Source: Pseudomonas putida
GTDB lineage: Bacteria; Pseudomonadota; Gammaproteobacteria; Pseudomonadales; Pseudomonadaceae
Reading direction: 5' to 3'
DNA length: 64,000 nucleotides
NCBI RefSeq assembly: GCF_028682175.1
Contig: NZ_JANHKS010000028.1
Span: forward strand, 1 to 64,000
The notes below the pieces were generated by a model, which made no database searches, had not been told where the DNA came from, and worked only from the letters and a program-made list of their open reading frames with translations. A program made the translations under genes and the position numbers. The number at the start of each line of letters is the position of its first letter. Within the stretch, counting starts at the first letter, position 1. Positions 20,646-29,043 of this stretch are shown in pieces.

Positions 20646-21296
20646 ATGTTCGAGACCACTTTCAGTTGGGGCGATCTGCAGTACATGCTTCAAGGGGCCT
20701 GGGTCACCATCCTTTTAACTGTCATTTCGATGATTATCGGCACCATTGCCGGCGTGATCTGCGGCATGGCCCGGGCCCTCCTGCCCCGCAGCACCATCCC
20801 GCTGGCCTGGGTGCTGGATGTGTTTCGCAGTGTGCCGCTGCTGATTCAATTCGTGCTGTTCAACGCCCTCAAGAGCATCGCGGGCCTGGACTGGAGCGCC
20901 TTCACCGTGGCCTGCATCGTGCTGGGCCTGTACGTGACCGCCTACGGCACGGAAATCGTGCGCAGCGGCGTGCTCTCGGTGCCGCTGAACCTGCGCCGCG
21001 CCAGCCGCTCGCTGGGCCTGAGCTACTGGCAGGATCTGCGCCAGATCGTCATGCCGATGGCCACCCGCGTCGCCTTCCCCGGCTGGGTCAACCTGCTGTT
21101 GTCGGTGATGAAGGACACGGCGCTGGTGATGTGGATCGGCATCGTCGAGCTGCTGCGCGCCTCGCAGACCATCGTCACGCGCATTCAAGAACCGCTGCTG
21201 GTGCTGTGCATCGCAGGCCTCATCTACTACGTCATGAGTCTGGTAATCGCCCGTATCGGCGCCCGGCTGGAAACAAGGTGGCAAGAAAATGATTGA
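20646..21296 (+). CDS. Amino-acid ABC transporter permease 2
   Basis: A 216-residue HisMQ-type permease, starting MFETTFSWGDLQYMLQGAW after a GAGGAG ribosome binding site 10 bp past the first permease stop. It has about five membrane segments, the FRSVPLLIQFVLFNAL helix and the EAA loop RASRSLGLSYWQDLRQIVMPMA. The end overlaps the ATPase start by 8 bp. The two permeases, ATPase and binding protein make a complete importer. Confidence 0.92.
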   Translation: MFETTFSWGDLQYMLQGAWVTILLTVISMIIGTIAGVICGMARALLPRSTIPLAWVLDVFRSVPLLIQFVLFNALKSIAGLDWSAFTVACIVLGLYVTAYGTEIVRSGVLSVPLNLRRASRSLGLSYWQDLRQIVMPMATRVAFPGWVNLLLSVMKDTALVMWIGIVELLRASQTIVTRIQEPLLVLCIAGLIYYVMSLVIARIGARLETRWQEND

Positions 21297-22011
21297 GATC
21301 GACAACGTACACAAATCATTCGGCGAGCTTGAAGTCATCAAGGGCGTCAGCCTGCAGGTCGAGAAAGGCGAAGTGGTGTCGATCATCGGCGGTTCGGGCT
21401 CGGGCAAGTCGACGCTGCTGATGTGCATCAACGGCCTTGAGTCGATCAAGAGCGGCAGCATCCGCGTGGACGGCACCGAGGTGCACGCCAAGAGCACCGA
21501 CATCAACAAGCTGCGGCAGAAGATCGGCATCGTGTTCCAGCAGTGGAACGCCTTTCCGCACCTCACAGTGCTGGAAAACGTGATGCTGGCGCCACGCACC
21601 GTGCTGGGCAAGAGCAAGCAGGAAGCCGAGGCGATTGCCGTCAAGCAACTGACCCACGTGGGCCTGGGCGACAAGCTCAAGGTGTTCCCCGGCAAGCTCT
21701 CCGGCGGCCAGCAGCAACGCATGGCGATTGCCCGGGCGCTGGCGATGTCACCCAACTACATGCTGTTCGACGAAGCCACCTCGGCGCTGGACCCGCAACT
21801 GGTGGGCGAAGTGCTGGACACCATGCGCATGCTGGCCGAGGACGGCATGACCATGATCCTGGTGACCCACGAAATCCGCTTCGCCCGCGATGTGTCCGAC
21901 CGCGTGGCGTTCTTCCGCAACGGCCTGGTGCATGAAATCGGCTCGCCGGACCAGGTGATAGGCAACCCGCAACGTCCGGAGACGGCGGATTTCCTCAAGT
22001 CGATCAAGTAG
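21289..22011 (+). CDS. Amino-acid ABC transporter ATP-binding protein
   Basis: A 240-residue ATPase with Walker A GGSGSGKST (residues 34-42), Q-loop FQQWNAFPHLTV, signature LSGGQQQRMAIARAL, Walker B MLFDEATSALDP and H-loop LVTHEIRFA. It is a close relative of the GlnQ/HisP group that powers polar amino-acid uptake. The ATG overlaps the end of permease 2, indicating translational coupling. Confidence 0.95.
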   Translation: MIEIDNVHKSFGELEVIKGVSLQVEKGEVVSIIGGSGSGKSTLLMCINGLESIKSGSIRVDGTEVHAKSTDINKLRQKIGIVFQQWNAFPHLTVLENVMLAPRTVLGKSKQEAEAIAVKQLTHVGLGDKLKVFPGKLSGGQQQRMAIARALAMSPNYMLFDEATSALDPQLVGEVLDTMRMLAEDGMTMILVTHEIRFARDVSDRVAFFRNGLVHEIGSPDQVIGNPQRPETADFLKSIK

Positions 22012-22026
22012 CACCCAAAGTCCAAC

Positions 22027-22114
22027 CGTAGCAGCACGGCTTGCCGGCGGGGGCGTCCTTAAGGTCGCCGTCCACCTCAAGACCGCTCCCGCCGGCAAGC
22101 CGTGCTGCTACGGG
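22027..22114. repeat. REPIN, GTAGCAGCACGGCTTGCCGG family
   Basis: Inverted REP pair between the ATPase gene and the racemase-family gene, 15 bp after the ATPase stop. Confidence 0.9.
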
Positions 22115-22151
22115 GGGTGCGGTATCACCTTTTACTGGAGGGTTCCTGGCA

Positions 22152-23189
22152 ATGCGCTCATCGAAAGTGATTCATGTGGTCAGTTGTCATGCCGAAGGCG
22201 AAGTCGGCGATGTCATCGTCGGCGGGGTCGCGCCGCCGCCGGGCGATACGATCTGGGAGCAGTCGCGCTGGATCGAGAAGGACAACGTGCTGCGCAACTT
22301 CGTGCTCAACGAACCGCGCGGCGGTGTGTTCCGTCACGTCAACCTGCTGGTGCCACCCAAGAACCCCAAGGCGCAGATGGGCTGGATCATCATGGAGCCC
22401 GCCGACGTACCGCCCATGTCCGGTTCCAACTCCCTGTGCGTGGCCACGGTGCTGCTCGACAGCGGCATCCTGCCCATGACCGAACCGGAAACCCGCCTGA
22501 TTCTCGAAGCGCCGGGCGGCCTGATCGAGGCCATCGCCCAGTGCCGCGACGGCAAGGTGCAGAGCGTGGAAGTGCACAACCACCCCTCCTTCGCCGACCA
22601 GCTGGATGTGTGGATCGAAGTGCCGGGCCTGGGTTCGATTCAGGTCGACACGGCCTATGGCGGCGACAGCTTTGCCATCGTCGATTCGACGAAACTGGGC
22701 TTTTCTCTGAAGGCCGACGAGGCGAAGGATCTGGTCGAGACCGGTCTCAAGATCACCAAGGCGGCCAACGAGCAACTGGGCTTCACCCATCCGCAGAACA
22801 AGGACTGGAACCACATTTCCTTCTGCCAGATCGCCGCACCGGTCAATTACGACGGCGGCGTGGCCAACGCGGCGAACGCGGTGGTGATCCGCCCCGGCAA
22901 GATCGACCGCTCACCCTGCGGCACCGGCTGCTCGGCGCGTTTGGCGGTGTTGCATGCCAAAGGGCAGTTGAAGGTGGGCGATCGGTTTATCGGGCGCTCG
23001 ATCATCGGCTCCGAATTCCATTGCAAGATCCAGAGCGAAACCGAAATCGCCGGGCGCAAGGCCATCGTGCCGAGCCTGTCGGGCCGCGCCTGGATCACCG
23101 GCACCCACCAGCACATGCTCGACCCCAGCGACCCGTGGCCTGAAGGCTATAAGCTGACCGACACCTGGCCGATCGGGTTGCAACTGTAG
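22152..23189 (+). CDS. Proline racemase-family enzyme (hydroxyproline epimerase-like), Ser/Cys type
   Basis: A 345-residue member of the proline racemase / 4-hydroxyproline 2-epimerase / trans-3-hydroxyproline dehydratase family. The two acid-base residues normally are Cys/Cys (racemase, epimerase) or Cys/Thr (dehydratase). Here the first site is serine (S90, in PPMSGSNSLCVATVL) and the second is cysteine (C256, in RSPCGTGCSARLAVL). Ser/Cys variants are known in the family and have been linked to hydroxyproline epimerisation. The context with aconitase X suggests a 3- or 4-hydroxyproline epimerase. GAGG precedes the ATG. The stop TAG is contributed by a REP element. Confidence 0.88.
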   Translation: MRSSKVIHVVSCHAEGEVGDVIVGGVAPPPGDTIWEQSRWIEKDNVLRNFVLNEPRGGVFRHVNLLVPPKNPKAQMGWIIMEPADVPPMSGSNSLCVATVLLDSGILPMTEPETRLILEAPGGLIEAIAQCRDGKVQSVEVHNHPSFADQLDVWIEVPGLGSIQVDTAYGGDSFAIVDSTKLGFSLKADEAKDLVETGLKITKAANEQLGFTHPQNKDWNHISFCQIAAPVNYDGGVANAANAVVIRPGKIDRSPCGTGCSARLAVLHAKGQLKVGDRFIGRSIIGSEFHCKIQSETEIAGRKAIVPSLSGRAWITGTHQHMLDPSDPWPEGYKLTDTWPIGLQL

Positions 23190-23322
23190 GAGCGCGCTTG
23201 CCCGCGATGGCGGTGGGTCAGACACATCTACATATCTGACACACCCCACCCGTAGCAGCACGGCTTGCCGGCGGGGGGGTCCTCAAGATCGCTCCCGCCG
23301 GCAAGCCGTGCTGCTACGGGGT
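23184..23322. repeat. REP cluster overlapping a stop codon
   Basis: A single CTGTAGGAGCGCGCTTGCCC REP starts inside the last two codons (CTG TAG) of the racemase-family gene. It is followed by an inverted GTAGCAGCACGGCTTGCCGG pair up to the ttcA stop region. Confidence 0.88.
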
Positions 23323-23338
23323 TGTGTGTGCCTACGAG

Positions 23339-24163
23339 TTAGAGATTCACCACATTGACGAACCGCGAAGCGGCGGTTTCGTCGATGGTCAGGCTGGCGA
23401 AGTCGAACAGGTTGCGGTCGGCCAATTGCGACGGTACGACGTTCTGCAAACTGCGGAAGATCATTTCCGAGCGGCCTGGCGTCTTGCGGTCCCACTCCTG
23501 GAGCATGTCCTTGACCACCTGGCGCTGCAGGTTCTCCTGAGAACCGCAGAGGTTGCAGGGGATGATCGGGAACTGCTTCATGTCCGAATAGGCCTGGATG
23601 TCCTTCTCGGCGCAGTACGCCAGCGGGCGGATCACCACGTTGCGGCCGTCGTCGGCACGCAGCTTGGGCGGCATGGCCTTGATGGTGCCGTTGAAGAACA
23701 TGTTCAGGAAGAAGGTCTCGACGATGTCGTCGCGGTGGTGACCGAGCGCCATCTTGGTCGCGCCGATTTCATCTGCGAAGGTGTACAGCGTGCCGCGACG
23801 CAGGCGCGAGCACAGCGAACAGGTGGTCTTGCCTTCCGGAATCAGCTCCTTGACCACCGAATAGGTGTCTTTCTCGACGATGTGGTATTCCACGCCCAGC
23901 TCTTTGAGGTAGGCCGGCAGCACGTGCTCGGGGAAGCCAGGTTGTTTCTGGTCCATATTCACGGCGACGATGTCGAACTTGATCGGCGCGACCTTCTGCA
24001 GGTGCATCAGCACGTCGAGCATGGTGTAGCTGTCCTTGCCGCCGGACAGGCAGACCATGACCTTGTCGCCCTCTTCAATCATGTTGAAATCGGCCACCGC
24101 TTCGCCTGCGAGCCTGCGCAGACGCTTCTGCAGTTTGTTCTGATTGACTGAAAGGGTGCCCAT
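23339..24163 (-). CDS. tRNA 2-thiocytidine biosynthesis protein TtcA
   Basis: Installs 2-thiocytidine at position 32 of certain tRNAs using an iron-sulfur cluster and ATP. The 274 aa carry the PP-loop ATP-binding motif CLSGGKDSYTML (about residues 54-65), the TtcA cysteine pair CSLCSRLRRG, and a second CNLCGSQENLQR. Length fits the family. It is monocistronic, transcribed toward the racemase gene, with a REP between. The 430 bp upstream hold a REPIN and the divergent Yip1-family gene. Confidence 0.96.
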   Translation of the reverse strand: MGTLSVNQNKLQKRLRRLAGEAVADFNMIEEGDKVMVCLSGGKDSYTMLDVLMHLQKVAPIKFDIVAVNMDQKQPGFPEHVLPAYLKELGVEYHIVEKDTYSVVKELIPEGKTTCSLCSRLRRGTLYTFADEIGATKMALGHHRDDIVETFFLNMFFNGTIKAMPPKLRADDGRNVVIRPLAYCAEKDIQAYSDMKQFPIIPCNLCGSQENLQRQVVKDMLQEWDRKTPGRSEMIFRSLQNVVPSQLADRNLFDFASLTIDETAASRFVNVVNL

Positions 24164-24596
24164 GGCGCTGATGTCCGCTCGCTGTAACTTGAGGAAAGGG
24201 GCGGTATTTTACGCATAAACGCCAGAGCTGGTAATGCCTGCTGATCGCGCAATTCAGGAGCACCATCGACCCTGTAGGAGTGAGCTTGCTCGCGATAGCG
24301 GTGTGTCAGGAACATTTGCGTATCTGACACTCCGCTATCGCGAGCAAGCTCACTCCTACAGGGGGCGGTGCTGGAAATGTACCGTTCATCCCCCTGTAAT
24401 GGTTTCTTGATCGCCAACAGCTATTAATAACCCTCTTGAATGACCCAATTACTCTAAAGCCCACGGTTTCCGTGGCTTGCAGCTTTCTATACTGGCAAAT
24501 GAGGTCGCAGCCGTTTTCCTTGTTGAGATTGTGGCCTTGCCCTGGCGGCATATGGCCGGTCAGGTGCGACGGCGTCCACCACGAGGAGTAACGGGC
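24164..24596. other. Intergenic region between ttcA and Yip1-family gene
   Basis: This 433-bp stretch contains one REPIN (24272-24361) and A/T-richer DNA from about 24400 to 24500 that probably holds the promoter of the Yip1-family gene. The frame open upstream of that gene lacks family resemblance and I regard it as non-coding. Confidence 0.5.
24272..24361. repeat. REPIN, CTGTAGGAGTGAGCTTGCTCGCGA family
   Basis: Nearly perfect inverted pair upstream of ttcA. Confidence 0.9.
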
Positions 24597-25199
24597 ATGA
24601 TCCATCACGTTTGGGGGTTGTTCACCCACCCCGATCAGGAATGGCAACAGATACGTGGCGATAAGGAAGAAACCATCGGCCACATGTACCTCACCCACAC
24701 GCTGGTTCTAGCGGCGATACCGGCCATTTCAGCCTACATCGGCACCACGCAGGTCGGCTGGGTCATCGGCAGCCGCGCGCCGGTCATGCTGACCAGCGAA
24801 AGCGCGATCTGGATGACGATCATGTCCTACATCGCCATGCTCGCAGGCGTCGGCGTCATGGGCGGCTTCATTCACTGGATGGCGCGCACCTACGACGCCT
24901 CACCCAGCCTTGCCCGCTGTGTGGCGTTCGCGACCTACACCGCCACGCCGTTGTTCCTTGGCGGGCTGGCGGCGCTGTACCCGCACATGTGGCTGGGGAT
25001 GATGGTGGGCCTGGCGGCGGTCTGCTACACGGTTTACCTGCTGTATGTGGGCTTGCCGGTGTTCATGAACATTCACCCGGACGAAGGCTTCATGTTCTCA
25101 AGCTCGGTGTTGGCGGTGGGCCTGGTGGTGCTGGTGGCGATCATGGCGTTCACCGTGGTGCTCTGGGGCATCGGCGTGGGGCCTGAGTACACCAACTGA
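24597..25199 (+). CDS. Yip1-domain inner-membrane protein
   Basis: A 200-residue protein with about five membrane helices. It starts MIHHVWGLFTHPDQEWQQI, the usual opening of bacterial Yip1/YIP1-like proteins, where the HPDxxW segment is conserved. A GAGGAG ribosome binding site lies eight bases before the ATG. Hydrophobic segments include TLVLAAIPAISAYIG, MTIMSYIAMLAGVGVMGGFI and VLAVGLVVLVAIMAFTVVLW. The family role in bacteria is unknown. It stands alone and is followed by a REPIN. Confidence 0.85.
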   Translation: MIHHVWGLFTHPDQEWQQIRGDKEETIGHMYLTHTLVLAAIPAISAYIGTTQVGWVIGSRAPVMLTSESAIWMTIMSYIAMLAGVGVMGGFIHWMARTYDASPSLARCVAFATYTATPLFLGGLAALYPHMWLGMMVGLAAVCYTVYLLYVGLPVFMNIHPDEGFMFSSSVLAVGLVVLVAIMAFTVVLWGIGVGPEYTN

Positions 25200-25221
25200 C
25201 CTGATGGAATGACATATTCCT

Positions 25222-25290
25222 CGTAGCAGCACGGCTTGCCGGCGGGGGCAATTTCAAGGACGCCCCCGCTGGCAAGCCATGCTGCTACGG
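25222..25290. repeat. REPIN, GTAGCAGCACGGCTTGCCGG family (short loop)
   Basis: Inverted REP pair with a short loop and two mismatches in the right copy, between the Yip1-family gene and sprT. Confidence 0.85.
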
Positions 25291-25385
25291 TTGTATTGCG
25301 GTGGATTCTCGACCATTCGGCAGCTTGAGTTTTCGGCCAGCACTCGCTTTGCGGCATACTCGCCTCCTCTGGAGACCGATGAAGC

Positions 25386-25880
25386 ATGCTCGAGCAACTC
25401 AATTCCCGCGTCGAATCCTGTTACCAACTCGCTGAAGACTTTTTCAAACGCCCTTTCAAACGCCCGGTCGTGAGCCTCAAGCTGCGCGGCCAGAAGGCCG
25501 GTGTCGCGCACCTGCACGAAAACCTGCTGCGCTTCAATCCGCAACTGTACCGCGAAAACAGCGAAGACTTCCTGCGCCAGACTGTGGCCCACGAAGTCGC
25601 GCACCTGGTCGCCCATCAACTGTTCGGCGACAGCATCGCGCCCCACGGCGAAGAGTGGCAACTGATCATGCGCGGCGTGTACGAACTGCCGCCCAACCGC
25701 TGCCACACCTACGAAATCCAGCGTCGCCGCGTGACCCGCTACATCTACCGCTGCCCGTGCCCCGAGAGCGATTTTGCGTTTTCCACGCAAAGGCACAAGC
25801 TGGTGCACAAAGGGCGGCGTTACCTGTGCCGTAGGTGCCGGGAGATCCTGGTGTTCAGCGGTGAGACGCGGGTGGAATGA
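25386..25880 (+). CDS. SprT family zinc metalloprotease
   Basis: A 164-residue SprT protein. The zinc-protease motif is H69-E-V-A-H73 in TVAHEVAHLVAHQLFG. The C-terminal zinc ribbon has cysteines in YIYRCPCPESDF and YLCRRCREILVF. The family is related to the eukaryotic SPRTN protease acting on DNA-protein crosslinks; the bacterial role is not well defined. The stop overlaps the convergent CoA-transferase gene by 26 bp. Confidence 0.93.
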   Translation: MLEQLNSRVESCYQLAEDFFKRPFKRPVVSLKLRGQKAGVAHLHENLLRFNPQLYRENSEDFLRQTVAHEVAHLVAHQLFGDSIAPHGEEWQLIMRGVYELPPNRCHTYEIQRRRVTRYIYRCPCPESDFAFSTQRHKLVHKGRRYLCRRCREILVFSGETRVE

Positions 25881-27051
25881 CACCCGCATCGCGCATCGCG
25901 TCGATCTGCTGCTGATCGAACCCCGCCTCCAGCAGCACCTGCTCGCTGTGCGCGCCTGCCGCCGCACCGATGAATCGTTGCGCGGGCAACCCTTGCGAGA
26001 ACTTCAGCGGGCAGGCCATCTGCGCTTGCAGGCTGCCATCGGGCCTTGGAACCTGGGTTACCACTCTGCGGGCCTGCAACTGAGGATGGCCGACGGCCTC
26101 TGACAGGCTCAGCACCGGTTCGACACAGGCGTCTATCGTTGAGAACAGCCCTTGAAGTTCATCGAAACTGCGGCGTTCGAATTCCATTTGCAGCGCTTGC
26201 TTGATGAAGGCCTGGTCAGCTGCCTCGGCGGATAACCCTTTCGCCGCCAGCTCCGGCCGTTCCAGGGCGGTGCACAGCGCCTGCATGAACACCGGCTCCA
26301 GGCTGCCCACGGAAAACCAGCGCCCGTCGCGGCTGCGGTAATAGTCGTAGTAACTGCCGCCATTGAGTATCTGACCTTCAGGCTGGGGTTCGACACCGGC
26401 CGCCAGATACCCCGCCCCCGCCAGCGCATTCAGGCTGAAGGCGCAGTCGGTCATGCTCACGTCCACATACTGCCCCTGCCCGGTCTGCTGGCGTGCAACC
26501 ACGGCCGCGAGCAGGCCGACCACGCCATGCAGCGAACCGCCCGCCACGTCTGCCACCTGTACACCCGAAGGCGAAGGGCCTGAGTCCTTGCGTCCGGTAT
26601 GGCTGGTGACCCCGGCCAGGGCCAGGTAGTTGATGTCGTGGCCTGCACGCTCGCGATACGGCCCTGTCTGGCCGTAACCGGTGATGGCGACGTAGATCAG
26701 CCGCGGGTTGATCGCCTTGAGCGCCTCATAGCCGATTCCCAGCCGGTCCATCACTCCGGGCCTGAACTGCTCCAGCACGATGTCGTAATCAGCCACCAGC
26801 CGCTTGATGACCTCCACCGCCTGGGGCTGCTTGAGGTCCAGCGCCAGACTGCGCTTGTTACGATTGAGATACGCGTGGCTTGCCGAAACACCCTGATCGA
26901 AGGGCGGCAGCTCACGCAAAAGGTCCAGCCGGGTAGGCGACTCGATCCGCAGCACCTGCGCCCCCATGTCCGCCAGCAACAGCGAAGCGAAGGGCCCGGG
27001 CAACAACGTGGAGAAATCGAGAACCTTGAGCGACGACAGCGGACCTTGCAT
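25855..27051 (-). CDS. CaiB/BaiF CoA-transferase family protein (alpha-methylacyl-CoA racemase-like)
   Basis: A 398-residue family III CoA-transferase fold protein. The start at MQGPLSSLKVLDFSTLLPGP is typical; the frame is open 60 bp further upstream but without similarity. H138 and D139 in ERAGHDINYLALAG match the acid-base motif of alpha-methylacyl-CoA racemases, which favours racemisation of 2-methylacyl-CoA over CoA transfer. VEQFRPGVMDRLGIG and GQYVDVSMTDCAFSL are family landmarks. It overlaps the 3' end of sprT. No other beta-oxidation genes lie nearby. Confidence 0.88.
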   Translation of the reverse strand: MQGPLSSLKVLDFSTLLPGPFASLLLADMGAQVLRIESPTRLDLLRELPPFDQGVSASHAYLNRNKRSLALDLKQPQAVEVIKRLVADYDIVLEQFRPGVMDRLGIGYEALKAINPRLIYVAITGYGQTGPYRERAGHDINYLALAGVTSHTGRKDSGPSPSGVQVADVAGGSLHGVVGLLAAVVARQQTGQGQYVDVSMTDCAFSLNALAGAGYLAAGVEPQPEGQILNGGSYYDYYRSRDGRWFSVGSLEPVFMQALCTALERPELAAKGLSAEAADQAFIKQALQMEFERRSFDELQGLFSTIDACVEPVLSLSEAVGHPQLQARRVVTQVPRPDGSLQAQMACPLKFSQGLPAQRFIGAAAGAHSEQVLLEAGFDQQQIDAMRDAGVIPPASHR

Positions 27052-27144
27052 GCGTGGGCTTCCCTGAATGGTGGCTGAGGTCAGAGTAGGCAGGGCGTTG
27101 GATGTCGGCAATGACCCAAGCCGACATCAGGGCTGACGCATTCT

Positions 27145-27235
27145 CTGTGGGAGCGGGCTCGCCCGCGAAGGCGTCAGGCCTGGCAACACGTCTTTGACTG
27201 GCCCACCGCATTCGCGGGCAAGCCCGCTCCCACAG
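27145..27235. repeat. REPIN, GGGAGCGGGCTCGCCCGCGAA family
   Basis: Second copy of the family seen at 1996-2063; the right half runs directly into a tandem 45-bp repeat. Confidence 0.88.
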
Positions 27236-27320
27236 GGTTTTGTGTTGGCTACACACTGGGTTTTCTATGGCCACACACAGGGTTTTGTGTTGGCCAAACA
27301 CAGGGTTTTCTATTGGCCAC
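27231..27320. repeat. Two tandem 45-bp repeats (four ~22-bp subunits)
   Basis: Units 27231-27275 and 27276-27320 share about 38 of 45 positions. Each is built of two related ~22-bp parts around cacagggtttt and ttggcca. It lies between a REPIN and the dctA terminator. Confidence 0.85.
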
Positions 27321-27351
27321 AAAAAAGCCTGTCCGAAGACAGGCTTTTTTT
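27321..27351 (-). terminator. dctA rho-independent terminator
   Basis: A stem of AAGCCTGTC with GACAGGCTT around CGAA, flanked by an A-run and a T-run. It lies 17 bp after the dctA stop on the minus strand and looks bidirectional. Confidence 0.9.
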
Positions 27352-27367
27352 CAACACGCCAGGCGTA

Positions 27368-28702
27368 TTACGAACGGGTTGCCTGAGGAGTGCCTTCGGC
27401 AACGCCCAGGTCGTCCTGCGGACGCATGTCTTCGATGGCACGGCCGCCCGAGGCCAGTTCGGCCTGCATTTGCGGCACATCCAGTTCCTTGACCCACTTG
27501 GCGACAACCAGGGTGGCAACAGCGTTACCGACCAGGTTGGTCAGGGCGCGGGCTTCGGACATGAAGCGGTCGATACCCAGGATCAGCGCAAGGCCCGCTA
27601 CCGGCAGATGACCTACAGCCGACAGGGTGGCTGCCAGCACGATGAAGCCGGAACCGGTCACGCCAGCCGCGCCCTTGGAGGACAGCAAGAGCACCAGCAG
27701 CAGGGTGATCTGGTGGGTGATGTCCATGTGGGTGTTGGTCGCCTGAGCGATGAACACGGCCGCCATGGTCAGGTAGATCGAAGTGCCGTCCAGGTTGAAC
27801 GAGTAACCGGTCGGGATCACCAGACCCACGACGGATTTCTTCGCGCCCAGGCGCTCCATCTTGATCAGCATGCGTGGCAGGGCCGATTCCGAAGAGGAAG
27901 TACCCAGCACGATCAGCAGTTCTTCACGGATGTACTTGATGAGCTTGATGACGCTGAAACCGTGGGCGCGAGCGATACCGCCCAGTACCACCAGCACGAA
28001 CAGCAGGCAGGTGATGTAGAAGCACAGCATCAGCTGGCCCAGTTGCACCAGGGTGCTCACGCCGTAGGCGCCGATGGTGAAGGCCATGGCACCCAGCGCA
28101 CCCAGTGGCGCCAGCTTCATGATCATGTTGATGATGTTGAACATCACGTGGGCGAAGCGATCGATGAAGTCCAGAACCGGCTTGCCGTAGGCACCCAGGC
28201 GGTGCAGGGCGAAACCGAAGATCACCGAGAACATCAGCACTTGCAGGATGTCACCGTTGGCGAAGGCGCCGACGATGGTGTTCGGGATCACGTTCAGGAT
28301 GAAGCCGATCACGCTCTGATCCTGGCCTGCGGTGACGTAGGCAGCGATCTTGGAAGCGTCGAGGGTCGAGACGTCGACGTTCATGCCGGCACCCGGCTGA
28401 ACCACGTTGACCACGACCAGGCCGATGATCAGCGAGATGGTGGAGACGATTTCGAAGTACAGCAGCGCGTAGCCGCCGGTCTTGCCCACGGATTTCATGC
28501 TCTGCATGCCAGCGATGCCGCTGACCACGGTGCAGAAGATGATGGGGGCGATGACCATTTTGATCAGTTTGATGAACCCGTCACCCAGCGGCTTGAGGGC
28601 CTTGCCGGCATCGGGGTACCAGTGACCGATTGCAATACCGATGATGATTGCAACGATTACCTGGAAATACAGGGATTTGTAGAGTGGCTGACGAGTCGTC
28701 AT
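27368..28702 (-). CDS. C4-dicarboxylate:H+/Na+ symporter DctA
   Basis: A 444-residue inner-membrane transporter that takes up succinate, fumarate and malate. Eight membrane helices and two re-entrant loops are expected; motifs include SSSESALPRMLIKM (the serine-rich loop), GYSFNLDGTSIYLTMAA and GIDRFMSEARALTNLVGNAVAT. The start MTTRQPLYKSLYFQV has a GAGGA ribosome binding site; the frame is open 33 bp more upstream. A sigma-54 promoter lies upstream (28829-28843), consistent with control by the DctB/DctD system, whose genes are not in the window. Confidence 0.96.
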   Translation of the reverse strand: MTTRQPLYKSLYFQVIVAIIIGIAIGHWYPDAGKALKPLGDGFIKLIKMVIAPIIFCTVVSGIAGMQSMKSVGKTGGYALLYFEIVSTISLIIGLVVVNVVQPGAGMNVDVSTLDASKIAAYVTAGQDQSVIGFILNVIPNTIVGAFANGDILQVLMFSVIFGFALHRLGAYGKPVLDFIDRFAHVMFNIINMIMKLAPLGALGAMAFTIGAYGVSTLVQLGQLMLCFYITCLLFVLVVLGGIARAHGFSVIKLIKYIREELLIVLGTSSSESALPRMLIKMERLGAKKSVVGLVIPTGYSFNLDGTSIYLTMAAVFIAQATNTHMDITHQITLLLVLLLSSKGAAGVTGSGFIVLAATLSAVGHLPVAGLALILGIDRFMSEARALTNLVGNAVATLVVAKWVKELDVPQMQAELASGGRAIEDMRPQDDLGVAEGTPQATRS

Positions 28703-28828
28703 TGCAGTTTCCTCAAGAGCATCGGGCTGAATCATTCCTGATACACCGACACCTAAAGTACGAACCCTCCTGCTCGGAGGGATTTGTTTTTGTCGAGCTG
28801 CGCGAGGCAGGTCTCTGCTCGTTGTATC

Positions 28829-28843
28829 GCAAGCCCCGTGCCA
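28829..28843 (-). promoter_or_regulatory. Sigma-54 promoter for dctA
   Basis: On the minus strand the sequence reads TGGCAC-N5-TTGC (TGGCACGGGGCTTGC), matching the -24/-12 consensus with correct spacing. It lies about 130 bp upstream of the dctA start, in line with RpoN/DctD control of dctA in other Pseudomonas. Confidence 0.8.
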
Positions 28844-29043
28844 CTATTGGAAAATTCCCCGAAAGCCCCGTGCGGCATGGACTGTCTGGTTAACCCTAGC
28901 TAAAAAAGCCCCATCGCGATGGCGGATTTCCGCCAACTCTCGAAAAATAAGCGCTGGTATTGGCGGGTATCCGCCTTGTCCGGGGCCTGCATGCCTGCCT
29001 ACCATCAGTCACTTTCATTCTCGGTGCGACGACCTGCCCCGCC

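Noticed and set aside
27194..28741. Plus-strand open frame opposite dctA
   Set aside because: Acidic, His/Asp-rich shadow translation of dctA; it also runs through a terminator and a REPIN.
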